From the NCBI RefSeq assembly GCF_003097655.1, contig NZ_QCZH01000001.1, forward strand, positions 372,001 to 436,000: DNA of 64,000 nucleotides, given 5' to 3'. The notes beneath the pieces are model-generated. The model worked only from the letters and a program-made list of their open reading frames with translations, was not told where the DNA came from and made no database searches. This stretch comes from Flavobacterium laiguense (lineage in GTDB: Bacteria > Bacteroidota > Bacteroidia > Flavobacteriales > Flavobacteriaceae). Shown in pieces: positions 50,005-58,796 of the stretch (the first letter of the stretch is position 1; every line of letters begins with the position of its first letter). A program made the translations under genes and the position numbers.

Positions 50005-50010
50005 TTTTTA

Positions 50011-51147
50011 TTATTTTTTATGGATTAGACGAGTGAGTTTTATGGATAAATCAGTTAAAATTATTTTTGCATTTCCATTGCGTTCAATATGATACATAGC
50101 ATCGGATAGTTCTTTGAAAATGTCATTGATGTTATTTCCGTTTACAAAAGGGGCGAAATTTTCCAGTTTGAATTTTTCAACCTTTGTTTCTATGTAAACC
50201 AGTTTTTTGGTTTGATAATTCTCGAGCAATGCTTGGCGGAACATTTCGATACAAAATTGCAGGAATTTTTTCTGTGTTTCTCTTCCTAAAGCAGCAATTT
50301 GCTCGCTCCATAGAATTAAATCCTGTATCGCTGCAGCATTTCCTTTTGCCTTAAAGGCGGCTCTAACCCAAGTCACAAACCATTGTTCAAAAGGAAATTC
50401 GTCATTGTCATCCTGTAACAGATGTAATGCTTTAGAATAGTTACCCTGTGCTTGATGCGCAACCTTTATCGCTAGTTTTGGGTCAATTTGTTCTCGTGCA
50501 ATAAGGGCATCTGTGATGGTTTGTTCACTTAAAGCATTAAAATGCACGATTTGACAACGAGATCGAATCGTTTGAATGATATCTTCTTCATTTTCGGAGA
50601 TTAATATAAATACCGTTTTTTCCGGTGGTTCTTCCAGTAACTTCAGTAATTTATTGGAAGCTGCGGTGTTTAGCTTATCCGCCATCCAAATAATCATGAT
50701 CTTATAACCTCCTTCGTATGATTTTAATGCCAATGATTTAAGAATCTCTTGGGCATCATCTACACGGATCTCTCCTTGTTTATTTTGCACACCCAATTTT
50801 GCATACCAATCAAATAAACTTCCGTATGGATTCTCCATTAAAAATTCCCTCCAATGGTTTATGAAATCGATACTCTTCGGTTTTTGTTTCACCTCTTCTG
50901 TGGTTACGGTTGGGTAAACAAAATGAAGATCAGGGTGGGATATTTTTTGAAATTTCAGAACGCAAGATTCTTTTAACCCTCCAGTATTATTGCAAAGCAC
51001 ATACTGTGAATAGGCGATTGCCATGGCCAAAGTACCACTTCCTTCAGGGCCAACAAATAATTGTGCATGAGGAATTCTTCCTGAATCGGCACTTTTTGTT
51101 AAATGATTTTTAATGTAATCTTGTCCTAGAATTTCTGAAAATTGCAT
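50011..51147 (-). CDS. holB: DNA polymerase III subunit delta'
   Basis: Part of the clamp-loader complex. The 378-residue protein begins MQFSEILGQDYIKNHLTKSA and has an AAA+ fold with the degenerate P-loop FVGPEGSGTLAMAIAYSQYV (no GKT/S lysine, as expected of delta'). It also has KIMIIWMADKLNTAASNKLL, then KLLEEPPEKTVFILIS and RSRCQIVHFNAL (sensor 1/SRC-type region). The expected zinc-binding cysteines are largely absent (only NNTGGLKESC), which is common in Bacteroidota delta' proteins as I remember them. First gene of the holB-doxX-thioesterase operon. Confidence 0.92.
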   Translation of the reverse strand: MQFSEILGQDYIKNHLTKSADSGRIPHAQLFVGPEGSGTLAMAIAYSQYVLCNNTGGLKESCVLKFQKISHPDLHFVYPTVTTEEVKQKPKSIDFINHWREFLMENPYGSLFDWYAKLGVQNKQGEIRVDDAQEILKSLALKSYEGGYKIMIIWMADKLNTAASNKLLKLLEEPPEKTVFILISENEEDIIQTIRSRCQIVHFNALSEQTITDALIAREQIDPKLAIKVAHQAQGNYSKALHLLQDDNDEFPFEQWFVTWVRAAFKAKGNAAAIQDLILWSEQIAALGRETQKKFLQFCIEMFRQALLENYQTKKLVYIETKVEKFKLENFAPFVNGNNINDIFKELSDAMYHIERNGNAKIILTDLSIKLTRLIHKK

Positions 51148-51151
51148 GAAG

Positions 51152-51179
51152 CAAAGATAGAAGAAAATGATTTAGTCAA
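51152..51179 (-). promoter_or_regulatory. holB operon promoter
   Basis: Minus strand TTG (51179-51177), 17 bases, TATCTTTG (51159-51152), four bases before the ATG. Full Bacteroidota promoter; the mRNA would be leaderless or nearly so. Confidence 0.65.
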
Positions 51180-51500
51180 AAATAATCCATTATAAAGTTT
51201 ATATAAGTTTTTAAACCAAATACTAAAAGGGATCGTAAAAAGGGTACTAAAATTAATGTTTTTTATAATATCAGCCGGTCAACTGTTAATAACTTTTGTA
51301 TTATTATTAACAACTAAATTTTTCATTGTTCTGTCAATGTTGTTTTAATAAGATAAGTAGTGTTATTTGTTAAGTTTTTTTGTTAATTATTTTTTTTAAA
51401 GATTTAATAATTACACCGACAAAGTGTTGGTTTTACTCGCTATAATGTACATTTTGCCTTGTTTTTATCTTAAAATTGACTTTAAAAAAATTCTCAGGAC
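51180..51500. other. AT-rich intergenic region before the gliding locus
   Basis: About 320 bases between the divergent holB operon and the small secreted protein gene, with no frame of note. Several GTTAAT/ATTAAC motifs (about 51284-51311) are visible; no known regulator site recognised. Confidence 0.4.
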
Positions 51501-51530
51501 TTGCAAATTCAAAATATTTGTATATTTTTG
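51501..51530 (+). promoter_or_regulatory. Promoter of the first gliding-locus gene
   Basis: TTG (51501-51503), 19 bases, TATTTTTG (51523-51530). It is a full match with ideal spacing, 26 bases before the ATG at 51557, and lies inside the longer reading frame, so the later start is used. Confidence 0.7.
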
Positions 51531-51556
51531 TTTTATTAATTAAATATTTCAATGTT

Positions 51557-52003
51557 ATGAGAGGGAAAATTATTTTTTTCAGTATTTTTATGTTAGCGTT
51601 AAGTTCTAAAGGATTCGCTCAAGCAAAACAAAACATGCCAAAAAGTATTATAAGTACAAGTGCAGCGGTACGTACTTATCATGACGATAAGACTCTGAGA
51701 GCAATGTCAAAAGGAGAATTGGTAGAATTGTACATCGAGCGTATGAAGGTTATTGTAAGAACATTACCTAATATTGCCTTGGCTACAAAGCCTGGTGTAA
51801 CTTTGACTGATCTTGGTATTCCAGCTGATGATGTAAACAAAAAGGCATTAGATTTAGAAACAGAGGCAACAAATGTGTATTTAGATGTAACGGTTGATTT
51901 TTTAAGAAAAATGCTTCCGTATTCTGATAAAGGTCAATTAGTGACTATGGTTTTGTTCTATGAGCAAACATTGAAGTCATTGCATGAAGTTGAACATCAA
52001 TAA
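51557..52003 (+). CDS. Small secreted protein upstream of the spr genes, unknown
   Basis: The 148-residue product begins MRGKIIFFSIFMLALSSKGF, a signal peptide with cleavage after FAQ. The mature part is helical (KGELVELYIERMKVIVRTLP; LETEATNVYLDVTVDFLRKM). I recognise no family. It stands at the head of the sprC-sprD-sprB locus, but a strong terminator follows, so it may be expressed separately or with partial read-through. A role in gliding or T9SS is a positional guess only. Confidence 0.75.
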   Translation: MRGKIIFFSIFMLALSSKGFAQAKQNMPKSIISTSAAVRTYHDDKTLRAMSKGELVELYIERMKVIVRTLPNIALATKPGVTLTDLGIPADDVNKKALDLETEATNVYLDVTVDFLRKMLPYSDKGQLVTMVLFYEQTLKSLHEVEHQ

Positions 52004-52012
52004 AAAAAAATT

Positions 52013-52049
52013 TTTTAGTAAAGATGTAACAGTCTTTACTAATTTTTTT
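52013..52049 (+). terminator. Terminator after the small secreted protein gene
   Basis: Stem TTAGTAAAGA/TCTTTACTAA with loop TGTAACAG, then T7. It separates the small protein gene from the spr genes. Confidence 0.85.
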
Positions 52050-52128
52050 GATCTTTTACTCTTTTAATGAGGTTATAAACTCTTACCTACAGAGTTCAAA
52101 TATTAATAATTTAATCCCCCCCGAACCT

Positions 52129-53415
52129 ATGAAAAATGTGTTTCTAATTATATGGGTTTTCCTTGCTGTTGTTTGCAATGTTAATGCTCAACAAGAGAAG
52201 GGAATAATAGGATCAAGCAATTGGTTAAACAACTGGACTGAATTTAAACCTGGTAAAGCAGATTACGGAGAAGCTACTCAGATTCTTGCCGGTAATATTG
52301 CTGTGAATACTAAATTGGTAAAAAAAGAAGTTTACATTATTCAAGGTAATGTATATGTAACCAATAATGCGATCCTTACTATTGAACCTGGTACCGTAAT
52401 TCTTGGAGATTCCGAATCAAAAGGAACTTTGATAGTAACTAAAGGAGCACAATTGATTGCAGAAGGTTTAGAAACAGATCCTATTGTTTTTACTTCAAAT
52501 AAATCGCTAAAAAAAGCAGGTGATTGGGGAGGAATTGTTATTCTTGGTGACGCTCCAATTAATAAATTTGGAACCTATTCTTCTGTTAATTACGATTTGG
52601 ATCCTTCATTAACTACTTATGGTGGTTTGAATCCAGCAAGTTCTTCAGGGGCTTTAAAATTTGTTAGAATTGAATATGCAGGTAAAAAGCCAAGAGGATT
52701 GGAAAATTTTAATGCTCTTTTATTAGGGGGAATTGGAAACAAAACAATTTTAGAAAACATTATGGTGAGCTATGCTGCTGGAGATGCATTCGAAGTTCTT
52801 GGTGGTGAGCCTATAATGACTAAAATGGTTTCGTATAAGTCTAATGGAATAGATTTTAAATTTACTTTGGGATCACAGGCTAAAATTGACAACTCCTTAG
52901 CTGTAAGATCTTCTTATTTAACTAGCAGTAGTGGTTCTCGTTGTTTAGATGTTTCTTCTTATGCAAAAAAAGAAGAAGTAGATTTTACAAAAAAGCAAAC
53001 ACTTGTTACAGCTACGAACTTGACCTTGGTTAATGATAGTGAAAATATCGATGCAGATATTAAAGCGGGTTTGGTTAAAGAAGCGGTTTACGTAAGTGAA
53101 AATTCTTCTTTGGTTTTACGCAAAAGTGTAATTTCAGGTTTTAATCCAGCTGTTGTTTTAGACAATAAAATTGAAATTAACGATAAGAATCTTAAAAAGA
53201 TACGTATCGAGGAAATGTACATAAACTTCTGTAATGGAAATATATTTACGGAAGGATCTGATAATAATGAAGATTTAGAAGGGTATTACGGTAACAGTGT
53301 GTTTTTTAATTTGTATTCTAAAACAACCAATTTAGAAACATTTAATGACTTTGCAAATCCGAAAAGACCAGATTTCAGATTGGCTCTTTCTAAATTCACA
53401 GCTTCTTCAAAATAA
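52129..53415 (+). CDS. Secreted beta-helix-like protein of the gliding locus
   Basis: The 428-residue product (ATG 52129) has a signal peptide (MKNVFLIIWVFLAVVCNVNA). It resembles the Bacteroidota secreted proteins with a right-handed beta-helix core: EVYIIQGNVYVTNNAILTIE, then PGTVILGDSESKGTLIVTKG, AGDWGGIVILGDAPINKFGT, ALKFVRIEYAGKKPRGLENF. No C-terminal T9SS domain is evident; it ends FTASSK. In F. johnsoniae the sprB operon has further genes ahead of sprC, and this may be one of them (remF/remG position); I do not assign the name. Probably co-transcribed with sprC, 106 bases away, with a long hairpin between. Confidence 0.75.
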   Translation: MKNVFLIIWVFLAVVCNVNAQQEKGIIGSSNWLNNWTEFKPGKADYGEATQILAGNIAVNTKLVKKEVYIIQGNVYVTNNAILTIEPGTVILGDSESKGTLIVTKGAQLIAEGLETDPIVFTSNKSLKKAGDWGGIVILGDAPINKFGTYSSVNYDLDPSLTTYGGLNPASSSGALKFVRIEYAGKKPRGLENFNALLLGGIGNKTILENIMVSYAAGDAFEVLGGEPIMTKMVSYKSNGIDFKFTLGSQAKIDNSLAVRSSYLTSSSGSRCLDVSSYAKKEEVDFTKKQTLVTATNLTLVNDSENIDADIKAGLVKEAVYVSENSSLVLRKSVISGFNPAVVLDNKIEINDKNLKKIRIEEMYINFCNGNIFTEGSDNNEDLEGYYGNSVFFNLYSKTTNLETFNDFANPKRPDFRLALSKFTASSK

Positions 53416-53436
53416 AATTAAAGTTATAATGACTTT

Positions 53437-53488
53437 GTAGTAAAATGAAAGTTAAACCTATACAAAGGTTTTACTTTCATTTTACTAC
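53437..53488. promoter_or_regulatory. 22-base hairpin in the sprC leader
   Basis: The arms at 53437-53458 (starting GTAGTAAAATGAAAG) and 53467-53488 (ending CTTTCATTTTACTAC) pair over 22 bases with one mismatch, around the loop TATACAAA. No T-tract follows. It ends 33 bases before the sprC ATG, so an RNA-processing, stability or attenuation role is plausible. Confidence 0.65.
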
Positions 53489-53521
53489 TTAATATAGGTT
53501 GTTATAATTGCTTAATTTTAA

Positions 53522-55075
53522 ATGCTATTTACTATGTCAAGCAAAACTACATCCCTTTTTTCTTTAAATACATTATTAAATTTTTTAATGTTGTTGCTGT
53601 TGCCTTCAACAATATTATTGTTTGCTCAAACCCCAACCATCACCCCCCAAAAATTACCGTTTGATAAGATTTGTGCCGGTGGACTAACTCCAGACCCAAT
53701 AAAGTATCCAGGAGAATTTTTTAATCATTATCAGGCTAATTTTAAAATTAGCGGTTTTGACCCTAGCGTAATCTTTGTAGTAGAGCTTTCGGATCCTTCT
53801 GGTTCTTTTGTGACAACCCAAACCGCAACTACAGCTTTACCACGGTTAGCGAATACTCCTCCAGACACGGCAACGGATAAATGGCTAACATTTGCAGTCC
53901 CCACTAATTTAGTGGGATCGGATACCTATCGATTAAGGGTAAAAAGTTCTACAGGTATCACAAGTAGCAATTTTAACATTGGTGTTTCAGGTAGCGTGCA
54001 AGCGCTTACAGCGTACTATAAACCCTATATTAATCCTTTTGCGATTAATAATAATCAACCTACATTGAGTTTTTGTAACGGTAGCAGTGTAACTTTAACA
54101 ATTTACAATCCAACTCCAGCTATTCCAACTTCATCTCCTGCCAATTACCCTCAATTAAAATACAAATGGTACAAAGACGGTGTCTTAATTCCGGGCGAAT
54201 CTGGTATTTCCTTATCCGTAAGTTCTAATGGAGAGTATTATGCCGAACTTAATTATGGTATCTGTTCTGATGTTAATTATAGCTCACAGCGAGTTACTGT
54301 AACGGGCACTTCCGGAAATGGGGCCACGATTACCTCTAGTTCAGGTAACCCTTTTTGTTCCAGTTTAGGTAATACAACTTTAACAGCTACTGCTGGTAAT
54401 ACGTATGTTTGGAAAAAAAATAATGTAGTTATTGTTGGAGCTACTGCTCGAACATATCAAACCAATTTATCAGGTATTTACACTTGTGATGTTGATTTTG
54501 GCGGATGTAAATCCACAGGAACTGTCGATTTAAAAGTGTTTGAAATCAGTAGCACCATTTCCGGTGTTGATGAAGGCAAGGTAAATAAAATACCAGAAGG
54601 AGAAACAGTATCCATAACAACAACCACAACAGCGGTTTCACCAAGCTATCAATGGCTTCTTAATGACTCCACGATTCCTGGCGAAACTACAAGTTCATTA
54701 GACATAACTGCAGAAGGAAAATATAAAGTAATTATTACTCAAACCTCCGGCTGTCAAGTAAGCGACGAATTTAGTTTTGAAGTTTCATACCAAACCAATT
54801 TGAATGTGCCGCAAATAGCTAATATCGTTTCTCCTAATAATGACGGTGCCAATGACACTTGGATTATTCCTGATCAATATATTAGCGGTACCAATACCCA
54901 AGTGATGATTTTAAACTCATTGGGTGAAATAGTTTACCAAACCGATAATTATGATAATTATAATGGTTGGCCACAAACCACCATTAAATTCAGTAATTAC
55001 AATCCTGTTTATTATTATATAATTACTCCTAATGGTCAATCAGCCAAAAAGGGTTCGATAACTCTTGTGAAATAA
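53522..55075 (+). CDS. sprC: SprC-like gliding motility protein with T9SS type-B sorting domain
   Basis: The 517-residue protein has an N-terminal signal (FLMLLLLPSTILLFAQ). Two or three immunoglobulin-like beta domains follow (KYKWYKDGVLIPGESGISLS; YVWKKNNVVIVGATARTYQT; YQWLLNDSTIPGETTSSLDI). The C-terminal gliding motility-associated (type-B, CHU_C) domain, about residues 429-517, reads IANIVSPNNDGANDTWIIPD ... VMILNSLGEIVYQT ... YYYIITPNGQ. That domain directs export through the type IX secretion system. Position directly before an SprD/SprB pair and the overall shape match F. johnsoniae sprC, which is needed for spreading. It ends one base before the next ATG. Confidence 0.75.
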   Translation: MLFTMSSKTTSLFSLNTLLNFLMLLLLPSTILLFAQTPTITPQKLPFDKICAGGLTPDPIKYPGEFFNHYQANFKISGFDPSVIFVVELSDPSGSFVTTQTATTALPRLANTPPDTATDKWLTFAVPTNLVGSDTYRLRVKSSTGITSSNFNIGVSGSVQALTAYYKPYINPFAINNNQPTLSFCNGSSVTLTIYNPTPAIPTSSPANYPQLKYKWYKDGVLIPGESGISLSVSSNGEYYAELNYGICSDVNYSSQRVTVTGTSGNGATITSSSGNPFCSSLGNTTLTATAGNTYVWKKNNVVIVGATARTYQTNLSGIYTCDVDFGGCKSTGTVDLKVFEISSTISGVDEGKVNKIPEGETVSITTTTTAVSPSYQWLLNDSTIPGETTSSLDITAEGKYKVIITQTSGCQVSDEFSFEVSYQTNLNVPQIANIVSPNNDGANDTWIIPDQYISGTNTQVMILNSLGEIVYQTDNYDNYNGWPQTTIKFSNYNPVYYYIITPNGQSAKKGSITLVK

Positions 55076-55076
55076 T

Positions 55077-58000
55077 ATGAAAAATTTTTTTTTAAGTGTT
55101 TTCTTTTTTTTCTGTTCTATTCAATTTTTTTATTCACAAGAAGATGGGGTTGTTTCTTTCGTAATTCCTCCCGGAAACTCTTTGAAATTTAATTCATTTG
55201 CGATCAATCCTACTTTTAGTTTTGTAAGACAGCAAAGTTCCTACATTACTCTTTTTAACAAAAGTCAATGGACAGGATTCGAAAACGCACCCAAAACCTA
55301 TTTATTAAGTTATTCTGGACGTTTCAAAGAAAATGAAGGTTTGGCTTTGGGTGTCTTTCAGCAAAATTATGGTGCTTTAACCACTTTTGGTCTTATGGCT
55401 AACTTTGCCCATAATATTATTCTTCAAGAAGATAGTAATTTGACATTTGGTGTCAATTTAAGCGGTTACAAAAGTGGTTTAAATAGCGGAAAAGTAATTT
55501 CTAATTTCCCAGATTCCTCACTAGATAACATTCCTTCCAATACTTTAATGGTAGTTTCACCTGGAATCAATTATGGCACTGCTTTTTTTGATTTTGGTCT
55601 TGCTTATAATAACTTAGTAACTTATAATTTAAGTTCAGGTCTATTAAAAGACGATCCTAACAGTGGGATTCAAGCTCATGTTATGTATACAGGATTCCTT
55701 GATTCTTACGGTTTTTTTGACAAAAGCAAATTTTCCGGTATCGTAAAAACCGAGTTATATAAAGAACAAGCAGTTGTTTCTGGATCGGCTGTGTTTACTA
55801 TTCCTAAAGGGATTTGGGCTCAGGCGGGTTATAACTCCGTTTTAGGAATATCTGCTGGTTTAGGATTCAATATTACACCAAAAATCGCATTTGAATACTC
55901 TTACGGAATGGGATTGGGTGATATTTCAAACTTAGGGGCATCCCATATTCTTGTTTTAGCCTATAAACTTAAAAACAATACTTATGATTATGGCGATGAT
56001 GAAGAAGAAGGTGCTATTATTTCTCCTGCTGAAGTAAAGAAAACAGTAGTTGCAAAACCAAAACCGGATACAAAAGCGGTTACCTCCTCACAAGCTCAAG
56101 TCGCTGCTGCAAAAGCTAAGCTAGCAGCTGCTGCAAAAACCAAAGCGGATGCTCAGCAAGCTGCTGCTGCAAAAGCAAAACTAGCTGCGGATGCTAAAGC
56201 TAAATCGGATGCAGAAGCCGTTAATGCTAAAAATAAATTAGCTGCAGATGCTAAAGCTAAAGCAGATGCTGCTGCGGCTCTAATTATAGCCAATAAAAAA
56301 CCTGTAAGCGCAGTCAATAAAGCGAAACTTGCAGCTGATGCTAAAACTAAAGCGGATGCTGATGCTTCTGCAAAATTAGCTGCGGATGCCAAAGCGAAAT
56401 TAGATGCACAAGCCCAAGCCAAACTGGCTGCAGATGCCAAAGCGAAAGCGGATGCAGATGCACAAGCCAAACTGGCCGCTGAAGCCAAAGCGAAAGCAGA
56501 TGCCGAAGCCCAAGCAAAACTGGCCGCAGATACAAAAGCGAAAGCCGATGCAGATGCACAAGCCAAACTTGCTGGTGATGCCAAAGCGGATGCCGAAGCT
56601 CAAGCTAAACTAGCTGCAGATGCCAAGGCTAAAGCTGATGCAGAAACTCAAGCCAAACTTGCTGCGGATGCCAAAGCGAAAGCCGATGCTGAAGCCCAAG
56701 CCAAACTGGCCGCTGATGCAAAAGCTAAATCAGATGCTGCTGCTCAAGCAAAATTAGCCGCAGACGCAAAAGTGAAAGCCGATGCAGAAGCCCAAGCCAA
56801 ACTGGCTGCGGATGCCAAAGCGAAAGCCGATGCAGAAGCTCAAGCCAAACTGGCTGCAGATACAAAAGCGAAAGCCGATGCCGAAGCTCAAGCTAAACTA
56901 GCTGCTGATGCCAAAGTGAAAGCGGATGCACAAGCTCAAGCCAAACTGGCTGCTGATACAAAAGCGAAAGCGGATGCCGAAGCTCAAGCCAAACTGGCCG
57001 CAGATGCCAAAGCGAAATCAGATGCTGCAGCTCAAGCCAAACTTGCCGCAGACGCCAAAGCGAAATCTGATGCCGAAGCCCAAGCCAAACTTGCTGCTGA
57101 TGCCAAAGCGAAATCTGATGCCGAAGCCCAAGCCAAACTTGCTGCTGATGCTAAAGCGAAAGCCGATGCCGAAGCTCAAGTTAAACTGGCTGCAGACGCC
57201 AAAGCGAAATCAGATGCTGCAGCCCAAGCCAAACTTGCTGCTGATGCTAAAGCGAAAGCCGATGCCGAAGCTCAAGCTAAACTGGCTGCAGACGCCAAAG
57301 CGAAAGCCGACGCTCAAGCCAAACTGATCGCAGAAGCCAAAGCTAAAGCTGTCGCTGATGCTCAAGCAAAATTAGCTGCAGACGCGAAAGCCAAAGCCGA
57401 TGCCGAAGCACAAGCCAAACTGGCTGCAGATGCGAAAGCGAAAGCCGACGCTGCTGCTCAAGCCAAACTTGCTGCAGACGCAAAAGCGAAAGTGGATGCC
57501 GAAAATCAAGCCAAACTGGCTGCTGAAGCCAAAGCGAAAGCAGATGCAGCCGCCGAACAAGAAAGGCTGGAAGCAGCAGCAGCAGCTAAGTTAGCTATAG
57601 AAGCTCTTGCCAAAGCCAAAGCCGATGCCATGCCTAAAGATGAATATGGTAAATCGATGGATAATTTGACTAAAACATTAGAAGATTCTAAAAAGAAACA
57701 ACAACAGTTGTTAAGTCGATTAGATGCTTCTGTTGCCAATAAAGAAAAAGCCTTAAAAGAATTAAAAGAGGAAAATGACTTAAGCGACAAAGGAATTGTG
57801 AAAACTAGCGTGGAATTTAAAAGTACCTCTGGTGAAAATGCTGAATTGGAAGCCATTAGAGCTCAAATAGCGGAAGTGAATAAAGCTCAAAATGCATCTT
57901 TGGCGGAGTTTAACAGACTTTATAATGAAAGACTTAAAAAAGCTCCCAAAAATGATTTAATTAATCAAAATTATTTGAGAACGATTGAGAGTTTGAAAGC

Positions 58001-58502
58001 GGAACAAGCCAAAGCAGAGCAATCTAATGCAGTATTAATTTCGAACTTAGAGCAAATTAAAGTACAAACTGAAATAGAGAAAAAACGTAGAATCAAACGT
58101 GCAGCTTCATTGAATGACCAAGATCGATATGTACAAGACTTGGCTACTTTGAAACGAATCAAAGAGACCACTAAAGTAAGTAGCACACCACTGAAAGCGG
58201 AAGATTTTGACTTTGGAGATAGTCAATCCAATATGCAGATTATTAAAAACAATAAAAATGTCGAAACTGGCTATTATGTAATATTGGCGGTTCATTCTGA
58301 TGTACAAAAAAGGGATACTTTTGTGGGCAAAACGGTGGCTGCTGGACAAAAGGAGGTGAATTTCTTCTATGATGCCAATTCTAGTAAGTATTTTATTTAC
58401 GATGCTAAGTTTGATAATTTGGAAGAAGCCACACAAGCGCTAGAAACCAAAGGCAATAAACCTTATAATGGTAAAATGGTAATTGTTAAGATTGAAAAGT
58501 AA
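55077..58502 (+). CDS. sprD: SprD-like protein: SprF/PorP barrel, alanine-rich repeat helix, SPOR-like end
   Basis: The 1141-residue protein has a signal peptide (FFLSVFFFFCSIQFFYSQ) and then a PorP/SprF-type outer-membrane beta-barrel domain (about 20-315: FNSFAINPTFSFVRQQSSYI, YLLSYSGRFKENEGLALGVF, IWAQAGYNSVLGISAGLGFN). An acidic linker (DYGDDEEEGA) leads to a region of about 510 residues (about 338-850) built of 16-residue AQAKLAADAKAKADAE repeats. A coiled coil (about 870-1060) and a SPOR-like domain from about 1064 (TGYYVILAVHSDVQKRDTFV ... IYDAKFDNLEEATQAL) complete it. SprF/PorP proteins hold or export SprB-type adhesins; the SPOR-like end would reach peptidoglycan. Matches the sprD position before sprB. 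Frames seen antisense to the repeat are artefacts. Confidence 0.75.
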   Translation: MKNFFLSVFFFFCSIQFFYSQEDGVVSFVIPPGNSLKFNSFAINPTFSFVRQQSSYITLFNKSQWTGFENAPKTYLLSYSGRFKENEGLALGVFQQNYGALTTFGLMANFAHNIILQEDSNLTFGVNLSGYKSGLNSGKVISNFPDSSLDNIPSNTLMVVSPGINYGTAFFDFGLAYNNLVTYNLSSGLLKDDPNSGIQAHVMYTGFLDSYGFFDKSKFSGIVKTELYKEQAVVSGSAVFTIPKGIWAQAGYNSVLGISAGLGFNITPKIAFEYSYGMGLGDISNLGASHILVLAYKLKNNTYDYGDDEEEGAIISPAEVKKTVVAKPKPDTKAVTSSQAQVAAAKAKLAAAAKTKADAQQAAAAKAKLAADAKAKSDAEAVNAKNKLAADAKAKADAAAALIIANKKPVSAVNKAKLAADAKTKADADASAKLAADAKAKLDAQAQAKLAADAKAKADADAQAKLAAEAKAKADAEAQAKLAADTKAKADADAQAKLAGDAKADAEAQAKLAADAKAKADAETQAKLAADAKAKADAEAQAKLAADAKAKSDAAAQAKLAADAKVKADAEAQAKLAADAKAKADAEAQAKLAADTKAKADAEAQAKLAADAKVKADAQAQAKLAADTKAKADAEAQAKLAADAKAKSDAAAQAKLAADAKAKSDAEAQAKLAADAKAKSDAEAQAKLAADAKAKADAEAQVKLAADAKAKSDAAAQAKLAADAKAKADAEAQAKLAADAKAKADAQAKLIAEAKAKAVADAQAKLAADAKAKADAEAQAKLAADAKAKADAAAQAKLAADAKAKVDAENQAKLAAEAKAKADAAAEQERLEAAAAAKLAIEALAKAKADAMPKDEYGKSMDNLTKTLEDSKKKQQQLLSRLDASVANKEKALKELKEENDLSDKGIVKTSVEFKSTSGENAELEAIRAQIAEVNKAQNASLAEFNRLYNERLKKAPKNDLINQNYLRTIESLKAEQAKAEQSNAVLISNLEQIKVQTEIEKKRRIKRAASLNDQDRYVQDLATLKRIKETTKVSSTPLKAEDFDFGDSQSNMQIIKNNKNVETGYYVILAVHSDVQKRDTFVGKTVAAGQKEVNFFYDANSSKYFIYDAKFDNLEEATQALETKGNKPYNGKMVIVKIEK
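56340..57620 (+). repeat. 48-base tandem coding repeat inside sprD
   Basis: About 25 imperfect copies of a 48-base unit encode AKLAADAKAKADAEAQ. Some units vary: one short by two residues (AKLAGDAKADAE, near 56570-56600), one with LIAEAKAKAVAD (near 57325-57360). Synonymous variation (GCT/GCC/GCA/GCG) is high, so most units are not recent copies, apart from local near-identical pairs (for example 57055-57105 with 57103-57153). Confidence 0.9.
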
Positions 58503-58730
58503 TTAGTAAGAATAGATTTGTTTAAAAAAAATAATTAAAAAAAAACAATCTATATTGTTATAAAAAGTATATTTTTAGCCTTTTAACTTATGTTTTGTAG
58601 TATAAACAGACAAACTGTGAGTTTTTTATAATTAATTGCGATAATAAAAAAATATAACAAAATAAAATGCTGCTTTTTAGTTTTCTAATGATAGAATTTT
58701 AGCAGCATTTAAAATTTAATTAAAAAATGG
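58503..58730. other. sprD-sprB intergenic region, left part
   Basis: About 230 AT-rich bases. One imperfect hairpin (AAATGCTGC near 58665 with GCAGCATTT at 58702-58710) is visible. No gene, and no full TTG-N-TAnnTTTG promoter recognised. Confidence 0.4.
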
Positions 58731-58778
58731 TTTCCTTTTACTCTATTCTTTTGCCCCAAAGAATAGAGTAAAAGGAAA
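58731..58778. promoter_or_regulatory. 21-base perfect hairpin in the sprB leader
   Basis: The arms at 58731-58751 (starting TTTCCTTTTACTC) and 58758-58778 (ending GAGTAAAAGGAAA) are exact reverse complements around the loop TGCCCC. It ends 18 bases before the sprB ATG and has no T-tract. It could protect or process the sprB message or block its ribosome access. Confidence 0.75.
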
Positions 58779-58796
58779 TTCCTAAATATTATATAC

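Noticed and set aside
56153..56584. Alanine/serine-rich 143-codon frame on the minus strand and several smaller frames antisense to or shifted from sprD
   Set aside because: They are mirror frames of the 48-base coding repeat; the plus-strand frame has a signal peptide, domains and correct gene neighbours.
56340..57620. Regular repeats considered as a CRISPR array
   Set aside because: The 48-base units are contiguous, coding and have no unique spacers; no cas genes are present.
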